Origin: Litchfieldia alkalitelluris
GTDB taxonomy: Bacteria > Bacillota > Bacilli > Bacillales > Bacillaceae_L
DNA length: 64,000 nt
Assembly (NCBI RefSeq): GCF_002019645.1
Contig: NZ_KV917374.1
Span: forward strand, 1,019,452 to 1,083,451
Direction: 5' to 3'
In this document: positions 55,241 through 63,911 of the stretch, piece by piece
Layout: every line of letters begins with the position of its first letter
Numbering within the stretch: the stretch's first letter is position 1
Program-made: the position numbers and the translations under genes
Notes under the pieces: generated by a model
Databases searched by the model: none
The model's input: only the letters and a program-made list of their open reading frames with translations
Told to the model about the DNA's origin: nothing

Positions 55241-55540
55241 ATGGATACGAATAAACTCATTTCTTCATTATGTTATTTCAGTGTGTTTTTTGCAGGACTT
55301 ATATTGCCAATCGTAGTTTATTTTATTGTGGATGATCGGAGTGTAAAGGAGCATGCAAAGGCGGCGTTATTGTCGCATTTGATTCCTTTTCTATCAATAC
55401 CCCTTTTCTTGTTATTGTTTTTTATTGGGGAGCCAATGTTTATGGGCACATCGGTGTTATTGTTTGTGGTTATATTTGGGGTAGTAAACCTTGCTGTAGT
55501 TATTTGGAATGTAGTAAAAGGTATTAAGGTATTTTCTTAA
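55241..55540 (+). CDS. yvlA: DUF4870 family membrane protein YvlA
   Basis: The 99-residue product has three hydrophobic helices (~7-30, 44-63, 68-90) and the DUF4870 pattern (LSSLCYFSVFFAG..., KEHAKAALLSH). It is the first gene of a four-gene envelope-stress operon. Function is unknown. ATG 55241 follows GGAAAGGAG. Confidence 0.85.
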   Translation: MDTNKLISSLCYFSVFFAGLILPIVVYFIVDDRSVKEHAKAALLSHLIPFLSIPLFLLLFFIGEPMFMGTSVLLFVVIFGVVNLAVVIWNVVKGIKVFS

Positions 55541-55565
55541 CCAAGCTAGAGGGGAGAAATGGAAA

Positions 55566-56690
55566 ATGAGTGAAGAACGGAAACGAATATTAAAGCTAGT
55601 CGAAGAAGGGAAATTAAATGCAAATGAAGCTTTAACGCTTTTGGAAGCGTTAGAGGCAAAGCAAACAAATCAATCTACCTTCGAGTCAGAATCAAATGTA
55701 CATGAAGTTAGTACACAGGTCGAAAAGGGAAAACAAAACACTCACGAACAAAAAAACCACTCGTATAAACAATCTTCAGTTAAGTCAAAGTTGGTGGATT
55801 TTATTGATTCGGCGGTTAAGAAAATAAAGGACTTAGATTTAGATTTTAATTTCGGAAATGGTGTTGAAGTAAACCATATATTTCAACATTCAGATGTGTT
55901 ACTGAAACAAATCGATTTAGATGTTGCAAATGGGAGTGTAGATATTATTCCTTGGAATGAAAATGACGTACGTATCGAATGTGAAGCCAAGGTATATAAG
56001 CTTGATACAACAGAAGCAGCAAGAAGTACATTTTTACAAGATGTGATTTTTTCAATTGAAGGTGGCAAGCTTCGTTTCTCTGTTCAAAAAAAGCAAATGA
56101 AAGTAGTTGCTAAGGTGTTTGTACCAAGTGAACAATATGAGCATGTTAAAGTGAGAATGTTTAATGGCCCAATAAGTGGGGAAGGTTTAAATGTAAAGCA
56201 CTTTAAAGGGAAAACAGCCAATGGTTCAATTAAGTTTAGTAAGTTAGCATCTACTTCAGTGGAGCTTGAGACGGCAAATGGACATATTGAATTAAATGAT
56301 TGTTTTACTAAAGAATGTGAGCTTGAAACCATTAATGGAACGATTAATGTAACGGGCAGTATGGAAAAGCTTGATGTTCAAAGTTTTAACGGGAATGTGA
56401 TTTGTAGGCTTATAGATGACCAATGTCATACGTTACAAGTGAGAACCACTACAGGAAATGTTGATATCTTCACCCCAACTACTCGTCCAATTGATGGTGA
56501 GTTAAAATCTAATTTAGGTGGATTTTCATGTGAAATTCCACATATGAATATAGTGGAGGAAAAAAGTGAAGTTGTTCAGAAGTACATGAGATTTAAAACA
56601 AAACCAGGTGAAGGACAAGGTGAAAAACTATATATTTTCGCTGACACCAAAACAGGTTCGGTTATCATAAAGCCAAATGATGTGAGGTGA
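55566..56690 (+). CDS. yvlB: YvlB/LiaX-like protein with DUF4097 beta-strand domain
   Basis: The 374-residue product has a short N-terminal helical domain (ERKRILKLVEEGKLNANEAL) shared with YvlB and LiaX proteins, a polar linker, and a repetitive beta-strand DUF4097 domain (~105-345). In that domain ETANGHIEL, ETINGTINV and TTTGNVDI repeat like the turns of a helix. Enterococcal LiaX, with the same neighbours, senses cell envelope damage by antibiotics and peptides. No signal peptide is seen. It starts 25 bases after yvlA with SD GAGGGGAG. Confidence 0.9.
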   Translation: MSEERKRILKLVEEGKLNANEALTLLEALEAKQTNQSTFESESNVHEVSTQVEKGKQNTHEQKNHSYKQSSVKSKLVDFIDSAVKKIKDLDLDFNFGNGVEVNHIFQHSDVLLKQIDLDVANGSVDIIPWNENDVRIECEAKVYKLDTTEAARSTFLQDVIFSIEGGKLRFSVQKKQMKVVAKVFVPSEQYEHVKVRMFNGPISGEGLNVKHFKGKTANGSIKFSKLASTSVELETANGHIELNDCFTKECELETINGTINVTGSMEKLDVQSFNGNVICRLIDDQCHTLQVRTTTGNVDIFTPTTRPIDGELKSNLGGFSCEIPHMNIVEEKSEVVQKYMRFKTKPGEGQGEKLYIFADTKTGSVIIKPNDVR

Positions 56691-56694
56691 TAAA

Positions 56695-56892
56695 ATGAAT
56701 CGTTTATATCGTTCACGGTCAAACCGAAAGTTGGGTGGCGTAATTGGAGGGCTTGCAAAGTATTTTAACATTGATGCTTCCTTGTTAAGGGTGTTGTTTG
56801 TACTTGGTCTAATCGCAAGCTTTGGAACCTTCTTTCTAATTTATATTGTTTGGATCTTTGTTGTACCTAATGAAGAGGATGTTATAAAGTAA
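56695..56892 (+). CDS. yvlC: PspC domain membrane protein YvlC
   Basis: The 65-residue PspC domain (SNRKLGGVIGGLAKYFNID, then a membrane helix ~33-56) is short but complete. It belongs to the phage-shock type of envelope-stress proteins. The SD GAGGTGA overlaps the yvlB end, and the stop overlaps the yvlD start by one base (TAATG). Confidence 0.92.
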   Translation: MNRLYRSRSNRKLGGVIGGLAKYFNIDASLLRVLFVLGLIASFGTFFLIYIVWIFVVPNEEDVIK

Positions 56893-57257
56893 TGAAATGG
56901 ATCCTAAGTATTATTGTTAACAGTATTATATTAATTGTGGTGGCAGGATATATTGATAGTTTTCATCTAGAAGGTCTTACTGCTGCTATTATTGCAAGTG
57001 TCATTTTATCGGTGTTAAATATCATTGTAAAACCGATATTAGTTATTTTAACGTTGCCAGTTACTGTACTTTCATTGGGGTTATTCTTATTTGTCATCAA
57101 CGCGATTACATTAATGATTACTCAAGGTCTTATGGGTGATTCATTTGTCATTGACGGTTTTGGGACTGCGGTGTTGGCAGCGATTATCATCTCTATTTTG
57201 AATTTGCTCATTCAAAAGGTTATTATTGATCCGATTCAGGAGAAGAAAAGAAAATAG
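56892..57257 (+). CDS. yvlD: phage holin family 4-like membrane protein YvlD
   Basis: The 121-residue product has four membrane helices and the typical motif SVLNIIVKPILVILTLPVT. It is the last gene of the yvl operon, overlapping yvlC. It is homologous in arrangement to LiaZ. Despite the family name it is not expected to lyse cells; function is unknown. Confidence 0.92.
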   Translation: MKWILSIIVNSIILIVVAGYIDSFHLEGLTAAIIASVILSVLNIIVKPILVILTLPVTVLSLGLFLFVINAITLMITQGLMGDSFVIDGFGTAVLAAIIISILNLLIQKVIIDPIQEKKRK

Positions 57258-57380
57258 CATTATAGTAGAAGAGCTTGTGGGAATGTCCAATTTCTCATGG
57301 GCTCTTTGTTTGTGGAGACAAGGTAGACCTTTATGCCAACTAGTATTTGCTGAAGGTATGAAGATGTGTCCCTACCATGT

Positions 57381-57540
57381 GTGGAATGAGCGAAGAGCAA
57401 CTCGACTCCTGCGGGATGTGCGGTCAGCGTGAGACCCCGCAGGAGCCAAAAAGCGACGAGGAGGCTCACGGGCGCCCCGCGGAAAGCAGGTGGATCGCAG
57501 CGAATGCAACTCACTAACCTAGGTGATTTTGAGGATAGAC
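57381..57540 (+). repeat. module A repeat, copy 10
   Basis: Full-length; ends GATTTTGAGGATAGAC. First of an A-A-A-B run filling most of the 57258-58230 gap. Confidence 0.88.
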
Positions 57541-57584
57541 AACCATGCAAATAAAATTCGCACCATGAAGGATGAAAATACTTT

Positions 57585-57746
57585 GTGTTGAATGAGCGAA
57601 GAGCCACCTGACTCCTGCGGGATTTAGCGGTCTCGTGAGACCCCGCAGGAGCTAAAAGCGACGAGGAGGCTCACGGACTGCCCCGCGGAAAGCAGGTGGA
57701 TCGCAGCGAATTGAACTCCGCAACCTAAGTTATTTTCAGGGTAGAC
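57585..57746 (+). repeat. module A repeat, copy 11
   Basis: Full-length, with CTCCTGCGGG/CCCCGCAGGAG arms and end TTTTCAGGGTAGAC. Confidence 0.9.
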
Positions 57747-57802
57747 ATCCATGCTAAAAAAGTATTTCGCACCATGGTGAATGAAAATGTTTCCTCCTCA
57801 GT

Positions 57803-57966
57803 GTGGAATGAGCGGAGAGCCACTTGACTCCTGCGGGATCGAGTGGTCTCGTGAGACCCCACAGGAGCCCGCCCCTGGCGACGAGGAGGCTCACGGACCA
57901 CCCCGCGGAAAGCAAGTGGATCGCAGCTCATGGAACTCCACAACCAAATTTATTTTCAGGGTAGAC
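57803..57966 (+). repeat. module A repeat, copy 12
   Basis: Full-length; outer arms CCACTTG/CAAGTGG intact. Its linker ATGCTAATTAAAATTAGC is identical to that before B copy 1. Confidence 0.9.
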
Positions 57967-58019
57967 ATCAATGCTAATTAAAATTAGCACCATGGAGTAT
58001 GAAAAATTGTACTTAGCTT

Positions 58020-58159
58020 AGTGTCTAGCTCCAGGCGCTATCGGCTCTCAGGTCTAAGTCAATCCTGCTAGAAGGTTAAAGAACAACCTTCTAGCAGTCT
58101 CGCCTTATGCCTGTCGCCGATGATCGAGCGCCTTCCGCTTTTCGTTTTTCAGGGTAGAC
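58020..58159 (+). repeat. module B repeat, copy 4
   Basis: AGTGTCTAGCTCCAGGCGC...GAGCGCCTTCCGC...TTTTTCAGGGTAGAC; the inner arms are slightly diverged (CCTGCTAGAAGGTT). Confidence 0.9.
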
Positions 58160-58186
58160 ATTTTCCTGTACTTATAAAATTAAAAA

Positions 58187-58216
58187 ACCTTCCTCCAAAT
58201 GACTATGGAGAAAGGT
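58187..58216 (-). terminator. rho-independent terminator of the lipoprotein gene
   Basis: On the minus strand: ACCTTTCTCCA...TGGAGGAAGGT then TTTTTT. Confidence 0.9.
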
Positions 58217-58230
58217 ATGTTTAAATTAAC

Positions 58231-58905
58231 TCAGTTCGCTGGTCCCTCAAGCATAACTGTCTTTGCCATGGCTAATAATTGAGCCACAACTTCTCCTTGT
58301 TGCTCAATGTTTGTGATATGAATGGTTAGCTTCATTGCTGGAGTTTCTTCTTTTTCTTCAATTAGCAAGATTTGTACCCACTCTTTTTCATTATCTGCAT
58401 GAAGCATTACTGCGTTTTCTAAAATCTCATCCGGCTGGGCAAAAACATCACGGTGTACGGTTTCGCTCACTGACTTCAGTTGTTCGGTTGAGGATTCTTC
58501 GACAAGCTTCCAGTCTGCGTCTTGAGCTAGTACTTCAACTCTCATATAAACATTTTCATCCTCAGTATATAGAACGATATCTTTACCAGGTTCTTCACTT
58601 TCAAGCTGATAACCTTCGTATAAATAGATAGAGAATCCTTGGTTTGAGCTATGGATCAAAAACGCAGATTCTTCTTTTGTCTCTCCTTCAAACTGGTATG
58701 GTAGAAGGAGATCCATTAATCTAATATAGGTTTCCCCACCTACTGTTTCCTCTTCCAGCTCTTCTTCAGTAGATTCTTCAACAACTGGTGCAGCCCCATT
58801 ACTTGTTTCTTCAACAGGCTCCACAGATTGTGTTGTTCCACATGCACTAATAAATAAAAGAACAAATAGCATTGATATGATTGTTTTCATGATCGTTATT
58901 TTCAT
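58231..58905 (-). CDS. lipoprotein of unknown function
   Basis: The 224-residue product has a lipoprotein signal peptide (~1-21, lipobox ISAC, Cys ~22), an acidic Glu/Thr-rich linker (~28-56) and a ~165-residue domain of mixed strands and helices. I do not recognise the domain. It would be anchored on the outer face of the membrane. SD GGAGG precedes ATG 58905. It is the only minus-strand gene in this part and is convergent with the yvl operon. Confidence 0.8.
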   Translation of the reverse strand: MKITIMKTIISMLFVLLFISACGTTQSVEPVEETSNGAAPVVEESTEEELEEETVGGETYIRLMDLLLPYQFEGETKEESAFLIHSSNQGFSIYLYEGYQLESEEPGKDIVLYTEDENVYMRVEVLAQDADWKLVEESSTEQLKSVSETVHRDVFAQPDEILENAVMLHADNEKEWVQILLIEEKEETPAMKLTIHITNIEQQGEVVAQLLAMAKTVMLEGPAN

Positions 58906-59007
58906 TTGAATTCCTCCATTATTTAAGGCTCTTTTCTAAAACGATTGTTGGTATTTGACATTAAATAAAATTGCACTATGATTTTTTGGATTCTGGTTTT
59001 AGTATAG

Positions 59008-59081
59008 GAAGAAGATGCCACACTAACGTTCATAGTGAATTTAGATGATCTTTCAAAAGCAACAAAGTCTATGAAAATAGC
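59008..59081 (+). repeat. dispersed element C, copy 3
   Basis: GAAGATGCCACACTA, TTCATAGTGAATTTAGATGA, TCAAAAGCAACAAAGTCTATG: the most complete of the three copies. Confidence 0.65.
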
Positions 59082-59094
59082 CTTGTATAACTGA

Positions 59095-59116
59095 ACACGG
59101 CCTGCGCAGGTTGTGT
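59095..59116. other. GC-rich palindrome upstream of hprK
   Basis: ACACGG CCTGCGCAGG TTGTGT: a perfect core CCTGCGCAGG with ACAC/GTGT ends. It stands out in AT-rich DNA about 160 bases before hprK. Function is unknown; the rest of 58906-59274 shows nothing else. Confidence 0.4.
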
Positions 59117-59274
59117 GTCTCTGTATTAATAGTCGTTAGTTAATGGAAAATGTTTCATGTTAAAACAAAATATTAAACTTGTCTTATTTTCAATTTTTTA
59201 ATCGTTCAAAAAAGTGATAGAATAGGTATTAGTGTTCTAGAGTCGATTGGCTCATATAAAAGGAGGAAATCACA

Positions 59275-60210
59275 GTGCCAAAAGTACGTACAAAGGATTT
59301 ACTTGAGAAATTTGATTTAGAGCTAATTAGCGGTGAAGAAGGAATAAATCGTCCGATTACCACAAGTGATATATCAAGACCTGGAATAGAGATGGCGGGT
59401 TATTTTACATATTATCCAGCTGAGAGAATTCAGCTGTTAGGAAAAACTGAGCTTACATTTATTCAACGATTAGAACTAGATGAAATAAAATCAAGAATGG
59501 AACAGCTGTGTACTGATATTACTCCCGGAATTATCGTATCTCGTGAAATGGATGTACCAGACGCGTTGATTGAAGCATGTGAACGTGAATCCGTACCATT
59601 GTTAAGATCAGGAGAGAAAACGACCAGACTTTCAAGTAGGATCACAAACTTCTTAGAAAGTAAGTTAGCACCATCTACAGCGATCCATGGAGTTTTAGTC
59701 GATATTTATGGTGTTGGTGTACTTATTATTGGTAAAAGTGGTGTTGGTAAAAGTGAGACTGCTTTAGAGCTTGTTAAACGAGGTCACCGTTTAGTCGCTG
59801 ATGATTGCGTTGAAATAAGACAAGAAGACAAAGATACGTTGATCGGTAATTCTCCAGAGTTAATTGAGCATTTGTTAGAGATTCGTGGATTGGGAATTAT
59901 TAATGTGATGACGTTATTTGGTGCGGGAGCAGTTCGAAGCTATAAAAGAATTACTCTTGTTATTAACCTTGAATTATGGGATCAAACGAAGCAATATGAT
60001 CGTTTAGGACTTGAAGATGAATATATGCGTATAATTGATTCTGACGTCACGAAGTTAACTGTTCCTGTTCGACCAGGCCGAAACTTAGCTGTTATTATTG
60101 AAGTAGCTGCGATGAATTTTAGATTAAAGAGAATGGGTGTTAATGCAGCTGAGCAGTTTTCAGCACGTCTAACGGATGTGATTGAAGACAATGAGCATGA
60201 AGATTTATAA
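59275..60210 (+). CDS. hprK: HPr kinase/phosphorylase
   Basis: The 311-residue bifunctional enzyme phosphorylates HPr on Ser46 (and reverses it), setting carbon catabolite repression through CcpA. Walker A is GKSGVGKS (153-160) and the HPrK signature is [11 protein letters not shown] (~203-213). Length equals B. subtilis HprK (310). GTG 59275 follows AAAGGAGG. It heads hprK-lgt-yvoD-ppaX-yvoF, in the same order as in B. subtilis. Confidence 0.98.
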   Translation: MPKVRTKDLLEKFDLELISGEEGINRPITTSDISRPGIEMAGYFTYYPAERIQLLGKTELTFIQRLELDEIKSRMEQLCTDITPGIIVSREMDVPDALIEACERESVPLLRSGEKTTRLSSRITNFLESKLAPSTAIHGVLVDIYGVGVLIIGKSGVGKSETALELVKRGHRLVADDCVEIRQEDKDTLIGNSPELIEHLLEIRGLGIINVMTLFGAGAVRSYKRITLVINLELWDQTKQYDRLGLEDEYMRIIDSDVTKLTVPVRPGRNLAVIIEVAAMNFRLKRMGVNAAEQFSARLTDVIEDNEHEDL

Positions 60211-60283
60211 ACCAGTTTTTTAAATGTATAATATGTCTACAAAAATAGATATTAATGTTTTTTAACAAAAGGAAGGTGAACTT

Positions 60284-61096
60284 ATGGAAAACGGGATACA
60301 ACCGATCAATCCAGTCTTTTTTGAGCTAGGACCGATAGCTATCCATTGGTATGGATTAATCATTGGTATTGGGGCGATGCTGGGACTTTTTATTGCAGTA
60401 AAGGAATCAGAACGCCGTGGTTTGCATAAAGATACTTTTGTGGATTTAGTGCTTTTTGCGATTCCAATCGCTATTCTTTCGGCACGTGCTTATTATGTCA
60501 TCTTTAAATGGGACTATTATTCACAAAATCCAGGTCAAATCATCCAGATTTGGGAAGGCGGGTTAGCCATTCATGGAGGACTGATTGGTGCCATTGTTAC
60601 TGCCATTGTTTTTGCTAAGAAGCGTGGCATTAGCTTTTGGAAGCTAGCTGATATTGGTGCACCAAGTATTATTCTCGGCCAGGCAATTGGCCGTTGGGGA
60701 AACTTTATAAATCAGGAAGCACACGGTGGAGAGGTAACGAGAGCATTTTTAGAAAATCTTTATTTACCTGAATGGATTATTAATCAGATGTATATAAATG
60801 GCGCGTATTATCATCCTACATTCCTTTATGAATCAATCTGGAATTTTGTTGGATTCATTTTGCTATTATTATTAAGAAAAGTAAACTTAAGACGTGGGGA
60901 ATTATTTTTAAGTTATGTGATCTGGTATTCAGTCGGAAGGTATTTTATTGAGGGACTTCGAACAGATAGCTTGATGCTTACTGATATGCTTAGGATTGCA
61001 CAAGTGATTTCAATTGTTTTAGTTGCAGTTGCAGTTGCTATTATTATCTATAGAAGAGTTAAGGGGCAAGCGAAAGAGAGATACTTAGAAAGCTAG
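60284..61096 (+). CDS. lgt: prolipoprotein diacylglyceryl transferase
   Basis: The 270-residue polytopic membrane enzyme (seven helices) transfers diacylglycerol from phosphatidylglycerol to the lipobox cysteine of prolipoproteins, such as CccB and the 58.2-kb lipoprotein here. The Lgt signature [14 protein letters not shown] is intact (~residues 134-147). ATG 60284 follows AAGGAAGGTG. The lipoprotein substrates and hprK link are known features of the locus. Confidence 0.97.
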   Translation: MENGIQPINPVFFELGPIAIHWYGLIIGIGAMLGLFIAVKESERRGLHKDTFVDLVLFAIPIAILSARAYYVIFKWDYYSQNPGQIIQIWEGGLAIHGGLIGAIVTAIVFAKKRGISFWKLADIGAPSIILGQAIGRWGNFINQEAHGGEVTRAFLENLYLPEWIINQMYINGAYYHPTFLYESIWNFVGFILLLLLRKVNLRRGELFLSYVIWYSVGRYFIEGLRTDSLMLTDMLRIAQVISIVLVAVAVAIIIYRRVKGQAKERYLES

Positions 61097-61112
61097 TAGG
61101 GGAGAGAGTCGA

Positions 61113-62057
61113 GTGCTTGAAACCAGCAAGAGAGGCTTATTGGTTGGTCTTAAAACAACATGGACTTTGGGGAAAGTCATTTTTCCAATTACTTTAATTG
61201 TTACGATTTTAAAATATACTCCCGTTTTAGGTTGGTTGATTAGTGCGATTGCTCCTATCATGAGTATATTTGGGTTGTCTGGGGATGCAGCAATCCCTTT
61301 AGTGATTGGGAATTTTCTAAATTTGTATGCTGCGATTGGTGCCATTTTAACACTTGATTTAACCGTAAAAGAAGTATTTATTTTAGCAGTGATGTTATCT
61401 TTTTCACACAATCTGTTAATAGAGTCTTCCGTGGCGGCAAAAGTAGGAATAAAAATTTGGATCATTGTTTCGGTTAGAATTGGTTTGGCTTTATTTTCAG
61501 CGATCGTAATCAATTTAGTATGGAATGGTGGCGGCGAACTTGCAAAGTACGGGTTCGTTCAACCGTCTGAAGAACTGGCTGTCGGCTGGTTTGCTATTTT
61601 ACTAGAAGGTATTCAAAAAGCTTCATTTGGTATTTTGCAGTTAGCTCTCATTATCATTCCGTTAATGATTGCGATTCAATTTTTAAAAGAGTTAGGCTGG
61701 CTAGATACCTTTTCGAAGTGGATGTCACCTTTTACAAGAATGCTCGGCATGAAAGAGAACACCTCAACCACACTTGCGGCAGGTTTGCTAATTGGGCTTG
61801 CATATGGGGCTGGAGTAATGATTCAGGCAGCAAAAGAAGATGATGTTTCGAAAAAGGATTTGACCTTAGCTTTTATTTTCCTTGTTGCATGTCATGCTGT
61901 GATTGAGGATACACTGATATTCATACCTCTTGGGATACCTGTTTTACCATTATTACTATTTCGTGTAGTTACAGCCATAATTCTAACGATGGTGGTTGCT
62001 TATATTTGGAAACGGGTAGAACAGAATAGTAGAAAGGAAGCTTCTTATGGGAATTAA
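61113..62057 (+). CDS. yvoD: nucleoside recognition (Gate) domain membrane protein
   Basis: The 314-residue product has about eight hydrophobic segments and two Gate/nucleoside-recognition domains. The family name is historical; its substrate is unknown. GTG 61113 follows AGGGGAGAGAG. It overlaps ppaX by 11 bases. Position matches B. subtilis yvoD. Confidence 0.88.
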   Translation: MLETSKRGLLVGLKTTWTLGKVIFPITLIVTILKYTPVLGWLISAIAPIMSIFGLSGDAAIPLVIGNFLNLYAAIGAILTLDLTVKEVFILAVMLSFSHNLLIESSVAAKVGIKIWIIVSVRIGLALFSAIVINLVWNGGGELAKYGFVQPSEELAVGWFAILLEGIQKASFGILQLALIIIPLMIAIQFLKELGWLDTFSKWMSPFTRMLGMKENTSTTLAAGLLIGLAYGAGVMIQAAKEDDVSKKDLTLAFIFLVACHAVIEDTLIFIPLGIPVLPLLLFRVVTAIILTMVVAYIWKRVEQNSRKEASYGN

Positions 62058-62688
62058 TACACTTTTATTTGATTTAGATGGAACATTAATTGATACGAAT
62101 GACCTTATTATTTCTTCATTTATGCATACACTTGAACAATATTTTCCGAATGAATTTACTCGTGAGGATGTATTGAAATTCATTGGTCCACCTTTATATG
62201 ATTCTTTTGTTGCACTTGATGAAAATCGAGTAGATGAAATGATTGCTACTTATCGAGAACATAACATTGCTAATCATGATGCTCTTGTTAAAGAGTACGA
62301 AGGAGTTTATGAGGGAATTAAGGAACTCCATGCAAAAGGTTATAAGCTCGGAATTGTAACAACAAAAATGAGAAACACCGTAAATATGGGCCTAAAGCTT
62401 ACTGGGTTAGATCAATTCTTTGATGTCGTTGTTACATTAGATGATGTAAAAAATGCAAAGCCAGATCCGGAGCCAGTTCAGCTTGCATTATCACAGTTGA
62501 AGTCGAAAGCATCAGAAGCGATTATGGTCGGTGACAATTCACATGACATTTTATCAGGGAAGAATGCAGGAACATTAACTGCGGGAGTTGCATGGACAGT
62601 TAAAGGGAAAGAATATTTAGCTACGTTTGAGCCGGATTTTATGCTTGAGCACATGAATGATTTAATTAAAATCGTTGGAGCTGAGTAA
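62047..62688 (+). CDS. ppaX: pyrophosphatase PpaX (HAD family)
   Basis: The 213-residue HAD hydrolase has motif [11 protein letters not shown] (residues 8-17), motif II Thr (VTTK), motif III Lys (KPDPEP) and motif IV GDNSHD. In B. subtilis PpaX removes the pyrophosphate that HprK releases when it dephosphorylates HPr, explaining its presence in this operon. The start overlaps the end of yvoD with SD AGAAAGGAAG. Confidence 0.96.
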   Translation: MGINTLLFDLDGTLIDTNDLIISSFMHTLEQYFPNEFTREDVLKFIGPPLYDSFVALDENRVDEMIATYREHNIANHDALVKEYEGVYEGIKELHAKGYKLGIVTTKMRNTVNMGLKLTGLDQFFDVVVTLDDVKNAKPDPEPVQLALSQLKSKASEAIMVGDNSHDILSGKNAGTLTAGVAWTVKGKEYLATFEPDFMLEHMNDLIKIVGAE

Positions 62689-62690
62689 GA

Positions 62691-63194
62691 TTGAGAAGAA
62701 CGACAAGATATCCAGTAGAAGGGGCTAATTCGCTTTGGCATGTGTATAAAACGGTCCCGTTTTGGAAGGTTGTAAAAAACTTCATTGTTATTCAGCTTGC
62801 TCGATATACCCCTATATTGGGATTGAAGAATTGGTTATATCGCACCTTTTTGAAGATGAAAATTGGAGATCAAACTTCTTTTGCATTAATGGTGATGTTG
62901 GATGTGATGTTCCCTGAGAAAATCAGTGTGGGCCGAAATACAGTGATCGGATATAATACGACGATCCTAGCTCACGAATATTTAATTAAAGAATATCGTC
63001 TTGGTGATGTTGAGATTGGTGATGAAGTCATGATTGGTGCCAATTCAACCATCCTACCAGGAGTCAAAATCGGCAACCATGCAATTGTCTCAGCTGGAAC
63101 TCTAGTCCATAAAGATGTCCCTGAAGGATGTTTTGTAGGTGGGAATCCGATGAGAGTGATCTATACGAAGGAAGAAATGTTGGAGCGGGAGTAG
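62691..63194 (+). CDS. yvoF: hexapeptide-repeat acyltransferase YvoF
   Basis: The 167-residue left-handed beta-helix acetyltransferase of the maltose/galactoside O-acetyltransferase type has hexapeptide runs at ~80-155 (IGYNTTILAHEYLI, VEIGDEVMIGANSTILPGV) ending with VGGNPMRVI. In B. subtilis YvoF acetylates the heptaprenylglycerol lipid made from glycerol-1-phosphate. That links it to the EgsA homologue in this window. The start is TTG 62691, 2 bases after the ppaX stop. Confidence 0.92.
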   Translation: MRRTTRYPVEGANSLWHVYKTVPFWKVVKNFIVIQLARYTPILGLKNWLYRTFLKMKIGDQTSFALMVMLDVMFPEKISVGRNTVIGYNTTILAHEYLIKEYRLGDVEIGDEVMIGANSTILPGVKIGNHAIVSAGTLVHKDVPEGCFVGGNPMRVIYTKEEMLERE

Positions 63195-63228
63195 GTGGTG
63201 CCACTGTCACCGCTTGAAATTTGTCGAA
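63194..63228 (-). repeat. dispersed element D, copy 2
   Basis: GGTGGTGCCACTGTCACC, then TTGAAATTTGTCGAA (inverse of copy 1). It begins at the last base of the yvoF stop. Confidence 0.65.
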
Positions 63229-63240
63229 TAAGAAAGTTAG

Positions 63241-63270
63241 CCACAACCTGTTGAAGGGTTGTGGTTTTTT
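63241..63270 (+). terminator. rho-independent terminator of the hprK operon
   Basis: CCACAACC TGTTGAAG GGTTGTGG then six T. Confidence 0.93.
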
Positions 63271-63422
63271 ACGTTTATTTGAAGATTTAGTGCAGTCTTG
63301 GTGTCTTGTTCGAGGTTCTTTTGCTCGTGGTCATAATGCGGGAGTTTCGGAAGGTACTTGTTGTGCTAGTCACCCTCAAGCGGGCTAGAGATTTGTGTGA
63401 ATTTTAATAAATATTAAAAAGC

Positions 63423-63538
63423 GCTAATAAGTCTAACAAAACGGCTAATAAAATGATCAGAATGGCTAATAAAATGGTCAAAACGGCTAATAAAATGATT
63501 AAATTCGCTGATAGCGGGATCGGGGTCCATATAAAATG
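63423..63538 (+). repeat. 21-bp phased GCTAATAAAATG word array
   Basis: GCTAATAA starts at 63423, 63444, 63465 and 63486, and GCTGATAG at 63507: four exact 21-base steps. A further partial unit (ATATAAAATG) sits 20 bases on. Weaker CTAAT/GGCTAAA words follow to ~63560. Confidence 0.75.
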
Positions 63539-63674
63539 CCCTAATCTAGCGGCTAAACGAGCAATTTGCGGAACAAATTGCTGAAAATCATTGATGTAAT
63601 ATCAAATTCACAGCTAGTAATAACAATTTGGAGAACAATGAAGAAAAAATAACACTCAGTAAATAAAATCCGCT

Positions 63675-63706
63675 GCCCCACTGTCACCACCCGATATTTG
63701 TCGAAC
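63675..63706 (-). repeat. dispersed element D, copy 3
   Basis: GCCCCACTGTCACCACCCGA, then TATTTGTCGAA; same orientation as copy 2. Confidence 0.65.
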
Positions 63707-63772
63707 TAGTTTATATCGTATAAACTAGAGAAGGATAAAAGGTGTAATTTTCAGAAAGATTATTGATTATGG

Positions 63773-63810
63773 TTGACGTATGTTTACAGGAGTTGTAAAC
63801 TACATATAAC
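63773..63810 (+). promoter_or_regulatory. hisZ promoter region with inverted repeat
   Basis: TTGACG (63773)/TAAACT (63796), 17-base spacer, overlaps TTTACA (63783)/TATAAC (63805), 16-base spacer. GTTTACA GGAGT TGTAAAC (63782-63800) lies across both and looks like a repressor site. Confidence 0.55.
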
Positions 63811-63911
63811 TTCATCTTATTAGCATATTAGCGAACTAAAGTGTTTTCGTTGTTTAAATAATATAAAAAACTATATAATTGATACAAATTAAATTGGTGG
63901 TGGAATAGTTC

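Noticed and set aside
57260-57981. Several GC-rich short frames in 57.2-58.0 kb, and similar ones at 13.2, 33.4 and 42.7 kb
   Set aside because: They lie inside module A repeats and recur wherever the repeat occurs; stop-poor GC-rich repeats explain them.
63423-63538. CRISPR array
   Set aside because: A 21-base period with a 12-base word leaves only ~9-base spacers, far too short; no cas genes.
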